This document shows positions 50,734-59,618 of a DNA stretch of 64,000 nt, in pieces (position 1 is the stretch's first letter; each line of letters opens with the position of its first letter). The notes under the pieces were generated by a model that was not told the origin of the DNA, searched no databases, and saw only the letters and a program-made list of their open reading frames with translations. The DNA is from Labrys okinawensis. Its GTDB lineage: Bacteria; Pseudomonadota; Alphaproteobacteria; Rhizobiales; Labraceae. The stretch is taken from assembly GCF_002982075.1 (NCBI RefSeq), contig NZ_PUEJ01000007.1, forward strand, positions 186,001 through 250,000, written 5' to 3'. The translations under genes and the position numbers were made by a program.

Positions 50734-51211
50734 ACGAACTCCAAATACCAAAAACAAAAGGGCCGAACGCATCGCCGGCCCAAGGATGAATCGTGCCGTC
50801 TTGCGCCAATCAAACGTTCTGATCGGTCGGGCTGAAGGAGGCTGGCAGCTTTCAGACTGCCCGCCACGGACTTATCCCTCCCGCGGCGCCTCATGGCAGG
50901 GCCGGGAGAAGAATTGCAGTTTCCTGGAAAAATCGCAGCCTGCAGGCACGATGCCACAAAAGCTTCGGTCAATCCGCCGATCCTGGAGCGTGTCTCAATT
51001 AGGGCAGCGTCTCATGCGCTGACTTTGCTCCAATTTTTGGAGTTGTACACCATTCCCGGCGGGATAGCCAGAATCGGATGACCGCACGGTCCGGCACACC
51101 TTGCCGAAGGGGACAGGCTGGAGCGCTCCAAATCCCGCCACGCTTGTAACTCACGCGATCCGCCAGACCTTCCTACAATCCCGTCATCGAACCAGGCAAC
51201 GGGAGGCAGCC
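50734..51211. other. 478-bp intergenic region upstream of rpsU
   Basis: No credible gene. Close to rpsU it holds the hairpin with U-tract; the rest contains short inverted words but no repeat shared with other parts of the window. A cold-shock gene, often next to rpsU, is absent. Confidence 0.5.
50760..50781 (-). terminator. Terminator-like leader hairpin ahead of rpsU
   Basis: On the minus strand GGGCCG and CGGCCC form a stem followed by CTTTTGTTTTTGG. It lies in the presumed rpsU leader, 27-48 bp upstream of the start codon. It could be the end of an upstream transcript or an attenuator. Confidence 0.55.
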
Positions 51212-51703
51212 ATGACGGATCGCAGTTACACCACCAGCTTTACGGTCGACCAGACACCGGCGCAGGCTTTCGCCGCCATCGTCAATGTACGCGGCTGGTG
51301 GTCGGAGAACATCGAGGGCGGAACCAGCCGGGTCGGCGAGAAATTCAGATACAGCTACGAGGATGTTCATCGCTGCGAGATCCAGGTGCGCGAATTGATC
51401 CCGGACCGGAAGGTCGTCTGGCGCGTCCTCGACAATTATTTCAGCTTCACCCGGGACAGCTCCGAGTGGAAGGGCACCGAAATCATTTTCGAGATTGCGA
51501 GGAAGGGCGATCAGACGGAGATTGCCTTCACCCATTTGGGGCTCGTGCCCGACTACGAGTGCTACCATGCCTGTTCGGACGGCTGGCACAGCTACATCAC
51601 GGGCAGCTTGCGAGATCTGATCGCCAGCGGCAGCGGCCGGCCCAATGTCGGCGAGGCCATCACCCAAAGCGAGCAGCTGCTGACGCGCCCCACTGCGGCC
51701 TGA
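51212..51703 (+). CDS. SRPBCC (AHSA1-type) domain protein
   Basis: A 163-residue START-like (SRPBCC) protein related to the Aha1 C-terminal domain group. It opens DRSYTTSFTVDQTPAQAFAA, with conserved WWSENIEGG, FRYSYEDVHRCEIQV and TEIAFTHLGLVPDYECYHAC, then a final helix SDGWHSYITGSLRDLI. A GGGAGG ribosome-binding site sets the start. These small hydrophobic-pocket proteins are frequently of unknown ligand. No operon partner is evident. Confidence 0.87.
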   Translation: MTDRSYTTSFTVDQTPAQAFAAIVNVRGWWSENIEGGTSRVGEKFRYSYEDVHRCEIQVRELIPDRKVVWRVLDNYFSFTRDSSEWKGTEIIFEIARKGDQTEIAFTHLGLVPDYECYHACSDGWHSYITGSLRDLIASGSGRPNVGEAITQSEQLLTRPTAA

Positions 51704-51819
51704 CCTGCGCGGGGCGAGGCGCGTCCTCTTCGGGACGCGCCGGCGTTGCTGTGCAGATCCGGGATCGCAGGATGAGTCCATTCAATTTCGATGCGATTCC
51801 GGGATTGCTCTGCATCACT

Positions 51820-52407
51820 TCATGCTGCAACGCGACCGAGAAATTCGAGCACGCGCCGGGTGAGCGCCCTTGTGGCATCCGCGTCGAAGGACGGCAGCGA
51901 GCTGTCGGCGAAGTAATGCTGATCCCCCGGATAGAGGAACAGCTCCGCGTCCTCGGCTTTCTCCACGATTTCGCGCGCCGCCTCGATGTCGCCCTCGCCG
52001 ACGAAGATGGGATCGCGGTCCATGCCGTAGATCTGCACCGGAACGCCCCGCGGCCAGGGACCGAAGGCCCATTTGCCGCTGATCGGCAGGCAGGAATGGA
52101 AGAAGAGGGCGCCGCGCGCGCCCGGGCGGGTCTGCGCGAGCTTCTGAGCCGGCACCACGCCGAAGGAGAAGCCGGCATAGACCAGGCCCGGGGGCAGGCC
52201 GTCGGCGCAATGCTCGGCCCGATCCCGCATGGCATCGAAGCCGACCTCATTGATGTGAGCCAGGCCTTCCTCGATGCTGGCGAAGATGCGCCCGTCGAAA
52301 AGGTCCGGCGCATGCACGACATGGCCGGCGGCCCGTAAGGTTTTGGCAAATGCCTGCACGCCGGGTGTCAGACCCTGGGCATGATGAAACAGCAAAACTT
52401 CAGCCAT
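51820..52407 (-). CDS. Dienelactone hydrolase family protein with Ser nucleophile
   Basis: An alpha/beta-hydrolase of 195 residues in the DLH family. Typical DLH enzymes carry a Cys nucleophile; here the elbow reads YAGFSFGV with Ser81, and Asp (MDRDPIF) and His (PGDQHYFAD) complete a triad. The start is the second of two tandem ATGs, with GGAG seven bases upstream. It may hydrolyse an ester or lactone. It is divergent from the HDAC-family gene. Confidence 0.85.
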   Translation of the reverse strand: MAEVLLFHHAQGLTPGVQAFAKTLRAAGHVVHAPDLFDGRIFASIEEGLAHINEVGFDAMRDRAEHCADGLPPGLVYAGFSFGVVPAQKLAQTRPGARGALFFHSCLPISGKWAFGPWPRGVPVQIYGMDRDPIFVGEGDIEAAREIVEKAEDAELFLYPGDQHYFADSSLPSFDADATRALTRRVLEFLGRVAA

Positions 52408-52707
52408 CATCGCTCTCCGGCTGTCAGCGACGCCGGCAGCTAAACACGCCAGGGCCGCAAGTTGAAGATCCGGCGAAAAGCGCATGGCAATTCCGGCAGG
52501 ATCCCTTCGTCAGTCCAATTCACAGGACCGGCACCCGGACGGCTGGCGTTCTCGCCAGCTTCTGCAACACTGGGGCAGAGTGCGATTTATCCGAATCGCA
52601 CTTTTTCTCTGACTTATTGTCCTGAAGCATTTCCTCAACCGCAAATGCCCGCCGGCTTTTCTGCAAGATGCTTTGGGGCCTCCCATTGTTGCCCGGAGTG
52701 TTGCTCG
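52408..52707. other. 300-bp divergent region with a family B repeat
   Basis: Between the DLH-type gene and the HDAC-family gene. It contains the family B repeat at 52577-52640 and probably both promoters. No further gene seen. Confidence 0.5.
52577..52640 (-). repeat. Dispersed intergenic repeat, family B (copy 1)
   Basis: On the minus strand it reads GAGGAAATGCTTCAGGACAA then GTCAGAGAAAAAGTGCGATT with AATCGCACTC, the same order as copies at 59.4 and 62.5 kb. The GTGCGATT/AATCGCAC pair forms a hairpin. Confidence 0.65.
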
Positions 52708-53766
52708 ATGAAATTATTCTTTTCCGACAGGCAGATGGCCCATCGGCCGACCCAGTACATGATCAACGGTCGAATCGGCAGCGCCCTGGAGAATCCCGAG
52801 CGCGCGCAAACCCTGGTCGGATCTCTCACGGCGCTTGGCCTGACGGTCGAGGAGCCCAGGGATGCGGGCCGGGCGCCGATCGAGGCCGTGCATGCCGGCC
52901 ATTACATCGACTTTCTGGAAACGGCCTATCGGCGCTTCCAGGAACTGCCCAATGCCGGGCCCGAAGTCCTGCCGGCCGTCAGCCCCTATCAGGGCGCGGA
53001 TGCGGCCTTTCGCCCGCGTCCCGCCCCGCGCCCGAAGGGAATTCTCGGGCAGACGGGCTGGTACATCAACGGCCTGTCCAACGCGATGACGGAGCACACC
53101 TTCTCCTCCGCCTATCTGTCGGCCCAGAGCGCCGTGGCGGCTGCCGACGACCTCATCGCCGGCGCCTTCGACAGCTTCGCGCTTTGTCGCCCGCCGGGGC
53201 ACCATGCCTATGTCGATCGGGCCGCCGGCTTCTGCTTCTTCAACAATGCCGCCATTGCCGCCGAGCGGCTGCGCACCCGGTATCAGCGCGTGGCCGTCAT
53301 CGACTTCGACACCCATCATGGTGACGGCACGCAGGCGATCTTCTACAGCCGCGGCGATGTCTTCTTCGGCTCGACCCATACGGACCCATCGAGCTACTAC
53401 CCCCATTACTCCGGCTATGCCGACGAGACGGGCGAGGGAGCGGGCGAGGGCGCCAACCTCAACCTGCCCTTGGCCGAGGGCAGCGGCGACGGCGCCTTCA
53501 TCGAGGCCAACCGGGCGCTGGCCGCCGCCGTGACGGCTTTCGGGGCGCAGGCTCTGGTGGTGTCCGCCGGTTGGGACGCCCATCGCGAGGACCCGCTGTC
53601 CAAGCTGGCGGTAACCACGGCTGCCTATAAGGCGATCGGCGCCGTCTGGGGGGCGCTGCCCCTTCCCGTCGTGATCGTACAGGAGGGCGGCTATTCGCTC
53701 AGCGCGGTGTCTGAAGCCGCGCCGCGCTTCGTCTCGGCCTTCCGCGCCGGCCGGCCGTCGCGCTGA
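52708..53766 (+). CDS. Histone deacetylase / acetylpolyamine amidohydrolase family protein
   Basis: A 352-residue zinc hydrolase of the arginase-deacetylase fold, in bacteria commonly acting on acetylpolyamines or acetylated small molecules. Active-site features are the His-His pair in CRPPGHHAYVDRAAGFCFFN, the Zn-binding Asp/His in IDFDTHHGDGTQA, the Asp in SAGWDAH and the Tyr in EGGYSL. The start is ATG 52708 with GGAG upstream at longer spacing. It is followed after 126 bp (family A repeat) by an MHS-type transporter on the same strand. Confidence 0.9.
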   Translation: MKLFFSDRQMAHRPTQYMINGRIGSALENPERAQTLVGSLTALGLTVEEPRDAGRAPIEAVHAGHYIDFLETAYRRFQELPNAGPEVLPAVSPYQGADAAFRPRPAPRPKGILGQTGWYINGLSNAMTEHTFSSAYLSAQSAVAAADDLIAGAFDSFALCRPPGHHAYVDRAAGFCFFNNAAIAAERLRTRYQRVAVIDFDTHHGDGTQAIFYSRGDVFFGSTHTDPSSYYPHYSGYADETGEGAGEGANLNLPLAEGSGDGAFIEANRALAAAVTAFGAQALVVSAGWDAHREDPLSKLAVTTAAYKAIGAVWGALPLPVVIVQEGGYSLSAVSEAAPRFVSAFRAGRPSR

Positions 53767-53767
53767 T

Positions 53768-53871
53768 CCAGAGCGTTTTGCGATTTGGCAGAATCGCCAA
53801 GAACCGCAAAGACGCATCGTACCAAAGAGTTAGAGCAATGCAGCGTTTCCGCTTGAACGCGCTTTGCTTTA
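53768..53871 (+). repeat. Dispersed intergenic repeat, family A (copy 4, most complete)
   Basis: Contains CAGAGCGTTTTGCGATTTGG, CAGAATCGCCAAGAACCGCA, AAGACGCATCGTACCAAAGA, GTTAGAGCAATGCAGCGTTT and CCGCTTGAACGCGCTTTGCT in order. It fills most of the gap between the HDAC-family and MHS transporter genes and lies 22 bp before the latter. Confidence 0.75.
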
Positions 53872-53892
53872 GAAATCGAGACGAGGAACATC

Positions 53893-55200
53893 ATGACACA
53901 GACCGTTACAGCCGGCGCCGGACAGGCATCCGAGCGCCAGCCGATCCGTGCCGCCCTCGGTGCTTTCGTCGGCACCATGATCGAATGGTACGATTTCTAC
54001 GTCTATGGCACGGCCGCGGCGCTGGTCTTCGGCGACGTCTTCTTCAAGTCCGACGACCGTTTCATGGGCATCATCGCCTCGCTCGGCACCTTCGCCATCG
54101 GCTTCGTGGCCCGGCCGGTCGGTGCCCTGCTGTTCGGCCATTTCGGCGACAAGGTCGGACGCAAGAATTCACTGATCATCACGCTGTTGCTGATGGGCGC
54201 GGCCACCGTGCTGATCGGTCTCCTGCCGGGCTACAGTTCGATCGGCATCAGCGCCGCCATCCTGCTCATCCTGCTGCGCCTCATCCAGGGCGTTGCGGTC
54301 GGCGGCGAATGGGGCGGTGCGGTGCTGATCGCCGCCGAGCATGCCCCGCCGAAGTGGAAGACTTTCCTGGCCTCGGCTCCGCAATATGGCAGCCCGATCG
54401 GGCTGATGCTGGCGGCGCTCGCCTTTCGCACGGTCTCGGATCTGCCGCGCGAGGATTTCCTCGCCTGGGGCTGGCGCATCCCCTTCCTGGCCAGCGCCGT
54501 GCTGATCATCGTGGCCTTCGTCATCCGCGCCGGCATCAAGGAGAGCCCGGAGCTGATCAAACGGCTGGAGGAAATGCCGCAGGACGACATCGTGCCGGCC
54601 AAGGAAATCTTTCGCACGCGCGCCTATACGCTCCTGCTCGGCATGGGCCTGTGCCTGCTCGGTGTCGCCGGCTTCTACTTTCTGACCACGCTGATGACGA
54701 CTTTCACCACCGAGTCGCTCGGCATCTCCAAATCCGACATTCTGAACGTGATCTTCTGGGTCGGCGTGCTCGAGCTGATCGCCTTTCCGTTCGGTTCCTG
54801 GATCGCCACCCGGTTCAACGAGCGTTTCCTCTTGGTGGCGATGTCGGCGGCTGCCTTCGTCTTCGCCATCCCGATGATGATGCTGATCGTGACGGGCGAT
54901 CTCGGCAATATCCGCATCGGCATCCTGGTCGGCACCTTCTTCGTTGCCGCCCACTATGCCGTGATGGCGCCTTTCCTGACGCGCGCCTTCCCGGTGCATC
55001 TGCGTTATACTGGCATTTCGCTGAGCTCGTCGCTGAGCGGCGCCATCTTCAGCGGCCTGACGCCGGTCGTCGGGGTCTGGCTGGTCAAGACCTATGGCGT
55101 GCAATGGCTGCCGCTGTCGCTGCTCTTCATGGTGATCGCCGGGCTCACTCTGCTATCGAGCCTCTTCCTGCCGATCGAGGAAGAACAGGTACGGTCTTGA
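53893..55200 (+). CDS. MFS transporter, metabolite:H+ symporter (MHS) family
   Basis: Twelve-helix inner-membrane symporter of 435 residues. The MHS family hallmarks are visible: GTMIEWYDFYVYGTAAALVF in helix 1, GHFGDKVGRKNSL between helices 2 and 3, and GVAVGGEWGGAVLIAAEHAP in helix 4. The start has GAGGAACATC directly upstream. Relatives take up shikimate, alpha-ketoglutarate, citrate, proline or betaine. It follows the deacetylase gene by 126 bp but a family A repeat separates them, so co-transcription is uncertain. Confidence 0.93.
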   Translation: MTQTVTAGAGQASERQPIRAALGAFVGTMIEWYDFYVYGTAAALVFGDVFFKSDDRFMGIIASLGTFAIGFVARPVGALLFGHFGDKVGRKNSLIITLLLMGAATVLIGLLPGYSSIGISAAILLILLRLIQGVAVGGEWGGAVLIAAEHAPPKWKTFLASAPQYGSPIGLMLAALAFRTVSDLPREDFLAWGWRIPFLASAVLIIVAFVIRAGIKESPELIKRLEEMPQDDIVPAKEIFRTRAYTLLLGMGLCLLGVAGFYFLTTLMTTFTTESLGISKSDILNVIFWVGVLELIAFPFGSWIATRFNERFLLVAMSAAAFVFAIPMMMLIVTGDLGNIRIGILVGTFFVAAHYAVMAPFLTRAFPVHLRYTGISLSSSLSGAIFSGLTPVVGVWLVKTYGVQWLPLSLLFMVIAGLTLLSSLFLPIEEEQVRS

Positions 55201-55226
55201 TGGCGCTTCGGGGGGCGGATCTCCTG

Positions 55227-55270
55227 AGCCGCCTTCCCGGCGGCTGCGGGCGGGCCAGAAGACCCGCCGC
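55227..55270. terminator. Two tandem hairpins between convergent genes
   Basis: AGCCGCC/GGCGGCT (55227-55245) and GCGGGCGGG/CCCGCCGC (55246-55270) are adjacent stems in the 75-bp gap between the MHS transporter and glmM. They probably serve as a bidirectional terminator. Confidence 0.65.
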
Positions 55271-55275
55271 CCAAC

Positions 55276-56616
55276 TCACGCCGCCTTGGTGATGGCTTCG
55301 ATCACCTCGTCCACGGCGGTCTCGACGCTGACGCGGTCGTCGCCCTCGGCCATGACGCGGATCACCGGCTCGGTGCCGGAGGGACGGATGACGAGGCGCC
55401 CGCCATCGCCGAGCTGCTTGCGCGCGCCCTCGATCGCCTTGGCGACCTTGGGATCGTCCAACACCTTGCCGCCACCCGTGCGTACATTCTTGAGGATCTG
55501 CGGCAGCGGATCGAAGCGGTGGCAGACCTCGCTGACCGGGCGATCGGCCTTCTTGAGCACGGCCAGCACCTGCAGGGCGGCGACGAGGCCATCCCCGGTG
55601 GTGGCGAAGTCGGACAGGATGATGTGGCCCGACTGCTCGCCGCCGACATTGTAGCCCTGCGCCCGCATGCGTTCGAGCACGTAGCGGTCGCCCACCGCCG
55701 TGCGCTCGAGCTGCAGGCCGAGGCCGCCGAGATAGCGCTCCAGGCCGAGATTGGACATCACCGTGGCGACGATGCCGGGCTGGGTGAGCTTGCCCTCTTC
55801 CTTCCAGTCCGAGGCAACCACCGCCATCAGCTGGTCGCCGTCGATGACATGGCCCTTCTCGTCGACGATCACCACGCGGTCGGCATCGCCGTCGAGGGCG
55901 ATGCCGATATCGGCGCGCAGTTCGCGGACCTTGCGTGACAGGGCATCGGGGGCAGTGGAACCGACATCCTTGTTGATGTTGTAGCCATCGGGTTCCACGC
56001 CGATCGGAATGACGTCGGCACCGAGCTCCCACAATGCTTCGGGGGCGACCTTGTAGGCGGCGCCATTGGCGCAGTCGACCACCACCCTGAGGCCGTCGAG
56101 GCGGAGCTGGCGCGGCAAGGTGCGCTTGGCGAATTCGATGTAGCGGGCGCGCACATCGTCGATGCGGCGGGCCCGGCCGAGATCGCGCGAGCCGGCCAGC
56201 CGCGACGACAGATCGGTGTCGATCAGGGCCTCGATGGAGCGTTCGGTCTCGTCGGAGAGCTTGAAGCCGTCGGGGCCGAACAGCTTGATGCCGTTGTCGT
56301 CATAGGGGTTGTGCGAGGCCGAGATCATCACGCCGATGTCGCAGCGCAGCGAATTGGTGAGCATCGCCACGGCGGGGGTGGGCATCGGGCCCAGCAGCAT
56401 CACGTCGACGCCGACAGCGGTGAAGCCCGCCACCAGGGCATTCTCGATCATATAGCCCGACAGGCGGGTATCCTTGCCGATCACCACGCGATGGCGGTGT
56501 TCGCCGCGCTGGAAAGCGAGGCCGGCCGCCATGCCGACCTTCATCGCCAGTTCCGGCGTAATCACGCTGTTGGCCCGGCCGCGAATGCCATCCGTGCCGA
56601 AATATTTGCGACTCAT
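55276..56616 (-). CDS. glmM: Phosphoglucosamine mutase
   Basis: Converts glucosamine-6-phosphate to glucosamine-1-phosphate for peptidoglycan and lipopolysaccharide synthesis. The 446-residue protein begins [17 protein letters not shown], has the phosphoserine loop [14 protein letters not shown] (Ser101), the Mg-binding IALDGDADR and the sugar-binding ATTGDG-type region, and ends with a phosphate-binding [15 protein letters not shown]. All essential motifs are intact. A GNAT gene follows upstream on the same strand (102 bp away), so glmM may be the end of that transcript. Confidence 0.97.
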   Translation of the reverse strand: MSRKYFGTDGIRGRANSVITPELAMKVGMAAGLAFQRGEHRHRVVIGKDTRLSGYMIENALVAGFTAVGVDVMLLGPMPTPAVAMLTNSLRCDIGVMISASHNPYDDNGIKLFGPDGFKLSDETERSIEALIDTDLSSRLAGSRDLGRARRIDDVRARYIEFAKRTLPRQLRLDGLRVVVDCANGAAYKVAPEALWELGADVIPIGVEPDGYNINKDVGSTAPDALSRKVRELRADIGIALDGDADRVVIVDEKGHVIDGDQLMAVVASDWKEEGKLTQPGIVATVMSNLGLERYLGGLGLQLERTAVGDRYVLERMRAQGYNVGGEQSGHIILSDFATTGDGLVAALQVLAVLKKADRPVSEVCHRFDPLPQILKNVRTGGGKVLDDPKVAKAIEGARKQLGDGGRLVIRPSGTEPVIRVMAEGDDRVSVETAVDEVIEAITKAA

Positions 56617-56718
56617 GCGACAACCCCGAGATTTTCTGGTGCGATTATGCCTGAATCCTAGGCGCGAAGATTTCAAAAATTGTTTGCGAGCGTAACAAAT
56701 GACGAGGGCCGATCTCCA

Positions 56719-57186
56719 TCAGCGCCGCCATTCATACTCGAAGGTCGGCAGGCCGGAGCCGGAATTGATGCCGCTGCCGCAGCGCTGGAACGCCTCGCGC
56801 TCATAGAAGCGGATCGCCCTTTCATTGAAGGTGTTGACGGTGAGGCGCAGGACCGAGCCGGCCTTCTGCTTGGCAAGCAGCAGGAGCAGATGCGCCAGGC
56901 CGCTGCCCTGCTCGGCCGGCGGCAGCGCGATCTGCTCCAGCAGCAAGGCATCGTCCTCCTGCGGCGCCAGCACCAGCATGCCGACGATCGTCTCGGCGGT
57001 GGCATCCTCGCGCAGCGCCACGAAGATCTCCGCTTCGAGCATGTGCCATCGGCGCCACTGTCCCGGCCAGCGGGCTTCATAATCGAAGGCCGGGTAGGTG
57101 GCCTGCCAAGCCTCGCACCACAGGGATTTGAGGGCCGGCTCGTCCGCCGCCTTCGCCAGCCGGAGGGTGACCGCAGCAGCGCTCAT
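56719..57186 (-). CDS. GNAT family N-acetyltransferase
   Basis: A 155-residue acetyltransferase. The acetyl-CoA-binding segment is EQIALPPAEQGSGLAHLLLLL, followed by RLTVNTFNERAIRFYEREAF, a standard GNAT motif B. Its start overlaps the stop of the OmpA-like gene by 4 bp (ATGA), so it is translationally coupled to an envelope-protein pair. The substrate is unknown; coupling to an envelope operon may or may not be meaningful. Confidence 0.88.
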   Translation of the reverse strand: MSAAAVTLRLAKAADEPALKSLWCEAWQATYPAFDYEARWPGQWRRWHMLEAEIFVALREDATAETIVGMLVLAPQEDDALLLEQIALPPAEQGSGLAHLLLLLAKQKAGSVLRLTVNTFNERAIRFYEREAFQRCGSGINSGSGLPTFEYEWRR

Positions 57187-58217
57187 CGTTCGGTCAGCTT
57201 CAGTTCGATGCGGCGATTCTTCTTGCGCGCCTCGTCGGTGCCGGCCGTGTCGATCGGCTGGAACTCGGCAAAACCGGCCGCGACCAGGCGCTGTGCCGGA
57301 ATGCCCTTCGACATCAGATATTGCACCACGGAGATGGCGCGGCTGGACGACAATTCCCAGTTGCTCGGGAATTGCGGCGAGTTGATCGGCCGATCGTCGG
57401 TATGGCCGTCGACGCGCAGTACCCAGGGGATGTCGGCGGGAATCTTGTCCTGCAGCTCGAGGAGGGCGGCGGCGAGCTTGTCCATCTCGGCCTTGCCTTC
57501 GGGCTGCAGCGTGGCTTGTCCCGCCTGGAAGAATACTTCCGACTGGAAGACGAAACGGTCGCCGACGATACGCACGTCGGGGCGGTTGCCGAGCACCTCG
57601 CGCAGGCGGCCGAAGAAGTCGGAACGGAAGCGGGAGAGCTCCTGCACGCGCTGGGCCAGGGCCGCATTCAGGCGCGAGCCGAGATCGGCGATCTTGGTCT
57701 GGCTCTCGCGGTCCTTGGATTCGGAGGCGTCCAGGGCTTGTTCCAGCGCGGCGATCTGCCGGCGCAGGGCTGAGATCTGCTGATTGAGCAGTTCGACCTG
57801 GGCCATCGCCTGGTCGGAAATGCGTTTCTGGCTGTCGAGCTCACCCTGGATCTGCGCGACCTGACCGCCCTGGGCGCTGGCAGCCGCTGCATCTTTCTGG
57901 GCCTCGTCCAGCAGGCCCTGCAAGCGTGACTTGTCGGCGTTGGCCTTGTCGAGGCTGCTGGCGAGCACCGAAAGCTGTTCCTGGGCGTTTCGCCCCGTGG
58001 TGCGTTCCAGCGCCAGCAGCTGCGACAATTCCGCGATCTGGGCATTGAGCCGGTTTAGCGCCTCGTCCTTGCCGGTGACTTCCTGGGACAGGAAGAACTG
58101 GCCGAGCACGAAGATCGACAGGATCATGATGATGGACAGGAGCAGGGTCGACAGGGCGTCGACGAAGCCCGGCCAGTAATTGATGCCCTCGCCGCGGCGG
58201 CGTCTTCCAACGGGCAT
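57183..58217 (-). CDS. OmpA/MotB-like peptidoglycan-binding protein with coiled coil
   Basis: Inner-membrane protein of 344 residues. One transmembrane helix near the N-terminus (FVDALSTLLLSIIMILSIFV, about 18-37) is preceded by a short basic segment, then a long coiled coil (about 45-190) rich in Ala, Gln, Leu and Glu, and a C-terminal OmpA-like domain (about 215-340: FQAGQATLQPEGKAEMDKLA, RVDGHTDDRPINS, NWELSSSRAISVVQYL). This is the MotB/PAL-like plan. It lies downstream of an ExbB/MotA-like gene and probably forms a proton-driven or structural stator complex anchored to peptidoglycan. Confidence 0.88.
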   Translation of the reverse strand: MPVGRRRRGEGINYWPGFVDALSTLLLSIIMILSIFVLGQFFLSQEVTGKDEALNRLNAQIAELSQLLALERTTGRNAQEQLSVLASSLDKANADKSRLQGLLDEAQKDAAAASAQGGQVAQIQGELDSQKRISDQAMAQVELLNQQISALRRQIAALEQALDASESKDRESQTKIADLGSRLNAALAQRVQELSRFRSDFFGRLREVLGNRPDVRIVGDRFVFQSEVFFQAGQATLQPEGKAEMDKLAAALLELQDKIPADIPWVLRVDGHTDDRPINSPQFPSNWELSSSRAISVVQYLMSKGIPAQRLVAAGFAEFQPIDTAGTDEARKKNRRIELKLTER

Positions 58218-58242
58218 TAGACGGCCCCCGCTCGTGTCGTGT

Positions 58243-58367
58243 CATTCCCGGCGAGCCGCGCAGGGGCGAGGGAAGGGGATCCCGGGGCCAAGAATGAGTA
58301 TCCCAGCCCCCCGCTTCCCTTCCCCTTGCGCTCGCAAATCTCCTTTGCAAGCGTGAGGCCGGGAATG
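58243..58367. repeat. REP-like palindromic element between the two envelope genes
   Basis: CATTCCCGGC at the left edge mirrors GCCGGGAATG at the right edge; GGAAGGGGA and TCCCTTCCCC pair inside. It fills most of the 187-bp gap between the ExbB-like and OmpA-like genes. Confidence 0.65.
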
Positions 58368-58404
58368 GCGGAGGCTGACGCCCTGGCCGATATCGAGCCC
58401 GCCA

Positions 58405-59394
58405 TCAGTTCTTCTCGCGCTCTTGCATCAGGCGTTCCAGCACGCTCTTGATATCGCGCTGCTGCTCGGCCTGGCTCTCGACCCAGTCGCGGATCATCTG
58501 CTGCTCGGAGCGCATATGCTGAACGAGGCCCTGGATGCCTTCGGCGAGCTGGGCCATGGCGGCGGTGGCGTTGCGGCCGGAACCGGCCTCGCGCGAGCCG
58601 TCGGCCATGCGCTCGATCGCCGATTTGATGGCCGCCATTTCGCCGTCGGAGCCGCCGCGGGCAAGGCCCTCGGCTTCGATGTCGGTGACGGTGGCGGCGA
58701 GCCAGTCCTCGAGCTCGGTATAGAAGCGGTTCTGGGCTTGACCGGCCTGCAGGTCGAGGAAGCCGAGGATGAGCGAGCCGGCAAGGCCGAACAGCGAGGA
58801 CGAGAAGGACACGCCCATGCCCTTGAGCGGGGCGGCGAGGCCGCTTTTCAGGCTTTCGAACACGGTGCTGGCGTCGCCGCCGCCCACCGACATGGAATTG
58901 ATGACGTTGCCGACCGAGCCCACCGTCTCGATCAGGCCCCAGAAGGTGCCGAGCAGGCCGAGGAAGACCAGAAGTCCGGTGAGATAGCGCGAGACTTCGC
59001 GCTGCTCATCCAGGCGCATGCCGATCGATTCGAGAATGGAGCGCAGGGTGGAGAGCGAGATCGAGCGCCGGCCGACCTTGTCGCCGAGCAATGTCGCCAT
59101 CGGCGCCAGCATCACCGGCTGGTCCCGAAGCTCCAGGCCGGGGTCGCGCAGGCGATAGGCATTGACCCAGCGCACTTCCGGCAGCAGGCGGATCACCTGG
59201 CGGAAGCCGAAGACGATGCCGAGCAGCAGGGTGAAGATGATCAGGCCGTTGAGTCCGGGATTGGCCATGAACGCGATATAGAGCTGACGATAGAGCACGG
59301 CGGTGACGCAGGCCGCCAGCACCAGAAAGATCAGCATGCGGATGAAGAAGATCCGGGGGGAAGACAGCTTGTAGGGATCAAGGTCTCTGGCCAT
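58405..59394 (-). CDS. MotA/TolQ/ExbB-like inner-membrane protein
   Basis: A 329-residue membrane protein with four hydrophobic segments (FFIRMLIFLVLAACVTAVLY; LNGLIIFTLLLGIVFGF; LTGLLVFLGLLGTFWGLIET; VSFSSSLFGLAGSLILGFLD) in the TolQ/MotA arrangement, where the last two helices form the ion path core. The C-terminal 110 residues are cytoplasmic and helical. The start is ATG 59394. It precedes the OmpA-like partner. The pair resembles a generic Rhizobiales envelope module, not the flagellar MotAB, since no flagellar genes are near. Confidence 0.87.
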   Translation of the reverse strand: MARDLDPYKLSSPRIFFIRMLIFLVLAACVTAVLYRQLYIAFMANPGLNGLIIFTLLLGIVFGFRQVIRLLPEVRWVNAYRLRDPGLELRDQPVMLAPMATLLGDKVGRRSISLSTLRSILESIGMRLDEQREVSRYLTGLLVFLGLLGTFWGLIETVGSVGNVINSMSVGGGDASTVFESLKSGLAAPLKGMGVSFSSSLFGLAGSLILGFLDLQAGQAQNRFYTELEDWLAATVTDIEAEGLARGGSDGEMAAIKSAIERMADGSREAGSGRNATAAMAQLAEGIQGLVQHMRSEQQMIRDWVESQAEQQRDIKSVLERLMQEREKN

Positions 59395-59420
59395 CGCACC
59401 ACGCCGTTTCAGCAATCTGT

Positions 59421-59520
59421 AGCATTTTCCAGAAAAGTTGCCGGACTTTTCGGTTGGGAAAATGCTTCAAAACAAAGATCTGGAGCAAGCATGCGATTTT
59501 TTCCGATATCGCATTTTTCC
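59421..59520 (+). repeat. Dispersed intergenic repeat, family B (copy 2)
   Basis: Contains AGCATTTTCCAGAAAAGT, a facing GGTTGGGAAAATGCTTC and then a hairpin GCGATTTTTTCCGATATCGC. Order and words match the copy at 62.5 kb. It lies between mnmA and the ExbB-like gene. Confidence 0.65.
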
Positions 59521-59618
59521 CCAGACGCGAACCCTCGACAGGAGGGTTCTCCTTTTCGGACAGAGCTTGACGCAATGCAAGGACCGAAAGCACGCGCCCC
59601 CTGGCGCGCAGGACCGGA

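Noticed and set aside
57183-59394. Zorya-like (ZorA/ZorB) anti-phage defence system
   Set aside because: The MotA/MotB-like pair is present, but no ZorC, ZorD or ZorE homologue is adjacent; neighbours are GNAT, glmM and mnmA. The pair looks like a common envelope module.
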